A stretch of DNA of 7,539 nt from Planctomycetota bacterium (GTDB lineage Bacteria > Planctomycetota > UBA1135): contig JAQWRF010000009.1 of NCBI GenBank assembly GCA_029243845.1, positions 1 through 7,539 on the forward strand, read 5' to 3'. Shown here in pieces: positions 6,390 to 7,539 of this stretch (position 1 is its first letter; every line of letters starts with the position of its first letter). Both the position numbers and the translations under genes were made by a program. The notes below the pieces were generated by a model. The model was not told the DNA's origin and searched no databases. It was given only the letters and a program-made list of their open reading frames with translations.

Positions 6390-7539
6390 GTAATTTATAT
6401 TTTATATCCTCGAGTAATGCGCTAAGCAATTTATCGCCAGCGCGCAGTTGCTCGGGGGTCGTCAGGCGCCACTCGTCTTTTATTTGTTCTGCGCGCAGCG
6501 GATGTGATTGTGCATCAAGCAAAGTGGTGAGTCCCCAGTAAAAATATTCCATAGCCATGCACTGGTATTCGCAGCTAGAGTCATCATATGAATACCACGC
6601 TTCGTCGGGATAAGACCGTGGGATACGCTCAAACTGCCCGCCCCGCGCAATATCCATAGCTGCTGTTAGCCTGGATGAGTTTGGGTCTAGGCCAAATACT
6701 TCTGGGTACACGGCAACATAACCATTTGAAATCAAATGCCATACTTCTTCTAAGGTTGCGTCAAATTCGTCAGCGTCTTCGTTAAACGGCAAGCCATTGG
6801 GTCGCGTTTCGTCAGCGAAACAATCTTGCGCGACATTCCAACCGTCTTTCTCGTGTCGTTCAGGATTGAAGCGTTTACTCGTCAAGAACATGTAGGCTTT
6901 TTCGTTCTGCAAAAACTCTACCACTTTATAATTATCGACGAAACCATTTTGATCGTTATCTAAATACTGGTACATCACCCACGCCTGGTGCACCAATTTA
7001 TCTTCCGGAGCTTCTTTGTCAGCCAACACGGTCACGCCAAATACATCCGTTGCGCGATTGAACTTTTTATAAAAGGACTGGTAGTGATTCTCTTTTGTCA
7101 CCTCTTGAACGGTGACTTCAAACTTGGGCATCACGAAATGGACTGGGATAAATTCGCTCAAGGCGGCGGCTAGCCGCTGTGCTGTATCGTGACGTTTGTT
7201 TTTCTTACGCATGGCCCCTGACAATTCAAACTGAATGGTGCGCACCGCATCACTTCTGTAATGTCGAGTGATGTAACCCCCATTAAAATATTTCTCATCA
7301 CCTGGATCAGGAATCTCTGGAGACGGCACCGCCTGAAACCCCTGAGCGGTCAAATAAGCACCGATGCTGGTCTCGCCGCTAATCCATTCACTGCCATCAA
7401 GCGGCGCGGCGTGCCCAACTTCAACCCAATCATTTGGATGACCGTGCCCATGAATATCCAAAAATAAAATCTGTCCGTCGCCATACTGTTGCGCATCGTC
7501 ACTCGCCGCCGCCAGCGCATCGTGATAAACCTGCCACAC
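6355..7539 (-). CDS. C-terminal part of an N-formylglutamate amidohydrolase-like protein fused to an uncharacterised domain
   Basis: A total of 394 codons are visible and the frame runs off the right edge; the GTG at 7539 is an internal Val codon or edge artefact, not a credible start. Residues below count from that edge. Residues about 24-110 resemble the later half of the N-formylglutamate amidohydrolase (FGase, PF05013) fold: FLDIHGHGH (26-34), then EVGH (40-43), then GGYITRHY (87-94) and RTIQFELS (100-107). In that family the DxH motif and later Glu help bind the metal and hydrolyse amide bonds. Residues about 140-382 form a second domain I cannot name, with an acidic loop DNDQNG (194-199), TLEEVWHLI (262-270, an EExxH-like pattern) and an aromatic, Cys-containing stretch SCEYQC (321-326). 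It converges on the desaturase gene and overlaps its last 35 bases. The hydrolase assignment is moderately supported; the second domain's role is unknown. Confidence 0.8.
   Translation of the reverse strand: MWQVYHDALAAASDDAQQYGDGQILFLDIHGHGHPNDWVEVGHAAPLDGSEWISGETSIGAYLTAQGFQAVPSPEIPDPGDEKYFNGGYITRHYRSDAVRTIQFELSGAMRKKNKRHDTAQRLAAALSEFIPVHFVMPKFEVTVQEVTKENHYQSFYKKFNRATDVFGVTVLADKEAPEDKLVHQAWVMYQYLDNDQNGFVDNYKVVEFLQNEKAYMFLTSKRFNPERHEKDGWNVAQDCFADETRPNGLPFNEDADEFDATLEEVWHLISNGYVAVYPEVFGLDPNSSRLTAAMDIARGGQFERIPRSYPDEAWYSYDDSSCEYQCMAMEYFYWGLTTLLDAQSHPLRAEQIKDEWRLTTPEQLRAGDKLLSALLEDIKYKLPTRLPQPISAP

Noticed and set aside
1..7539. Mobile elements, CRISPR arrays, tRNA/rRNA genes, defence or toxin-antitoxin systems
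   Set aside because: I found no transposase, terminal inverted repeats, spaced direct repeats, cloverleaf-like sequence or defence-associated domains anywhere in the window.

Overview
The window looks like chromosomal DNA from a free-living, Gram-negative, probably marine bacterium. I favour a gammaproteobacterium, with low certainty. Base composition is balanced, genes are tightly packed with one stop/start overlap, one promoter has a sigma70-type TATAAT box, and several products carry export signals or membrane segments. No rRNA, tRNA or marker gene is present to fix the taxon. A planctomycete/verrucomicrobial flavour comes only from the ThuA/propeller/cytochrome protein, whose relatives are also found in marine proteobacteria.

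Layout. (1) Positions 1-161, minus strand: the first 53 codons of a membrane protein that runs off the left edge, possibly a Na+/phosphate cotransporter. (2) 222-3398, minus: a 1058-residue exported multidomain protein with a ThuA-like domain, a beta-propeller of the 'PVC-type' membrane-bound dehydrogenase family, a helical repeat region, a beta-rich module and a C-terminal c-type cytochrome. (3) 3399-3537: a 139-bp divergent intergenic region with -10-like boxes 6-7 bp from both start codons, suggesting leaderless or nearly leaderless mRNAs. (4) 3538-5490, plus: a secreted M1-family zinc metallopeptidase. (5) 5490-6389, plus: a membrane fatty-acid (acyl-CoA/acyl-lipid) desaturase whose ATG overlaps the peptidase stop codon. 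(6) 6355-7539, minus: the C-terminal 394 residues of a protein combining an N-formylglutamate-amidohydrolase-like part with an uncharacterised C-terminal domain. It converges on the desaturase and overlaps it by 35 bp. No stretch longer than 300 bases lacks a gene.

The peptidase and desaturase are very likely one translationally coupled operon. The ThuA/cytochrome gene and the membrane protein downstream of it lie 60 bp apart on the same strand and may be co-transcribed. I see no pathway that unites all five genes. The content fits scavenging of peptides and sugar derivatives in the periplasm plus membrane-lipid adjustment. No defence system, mobile element, CRISPR array or RNA gene was found. 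The two items most deserving follow-up are the fused protein at the right end and the architecture of the large ThuA/propeller/cytochrome protein.
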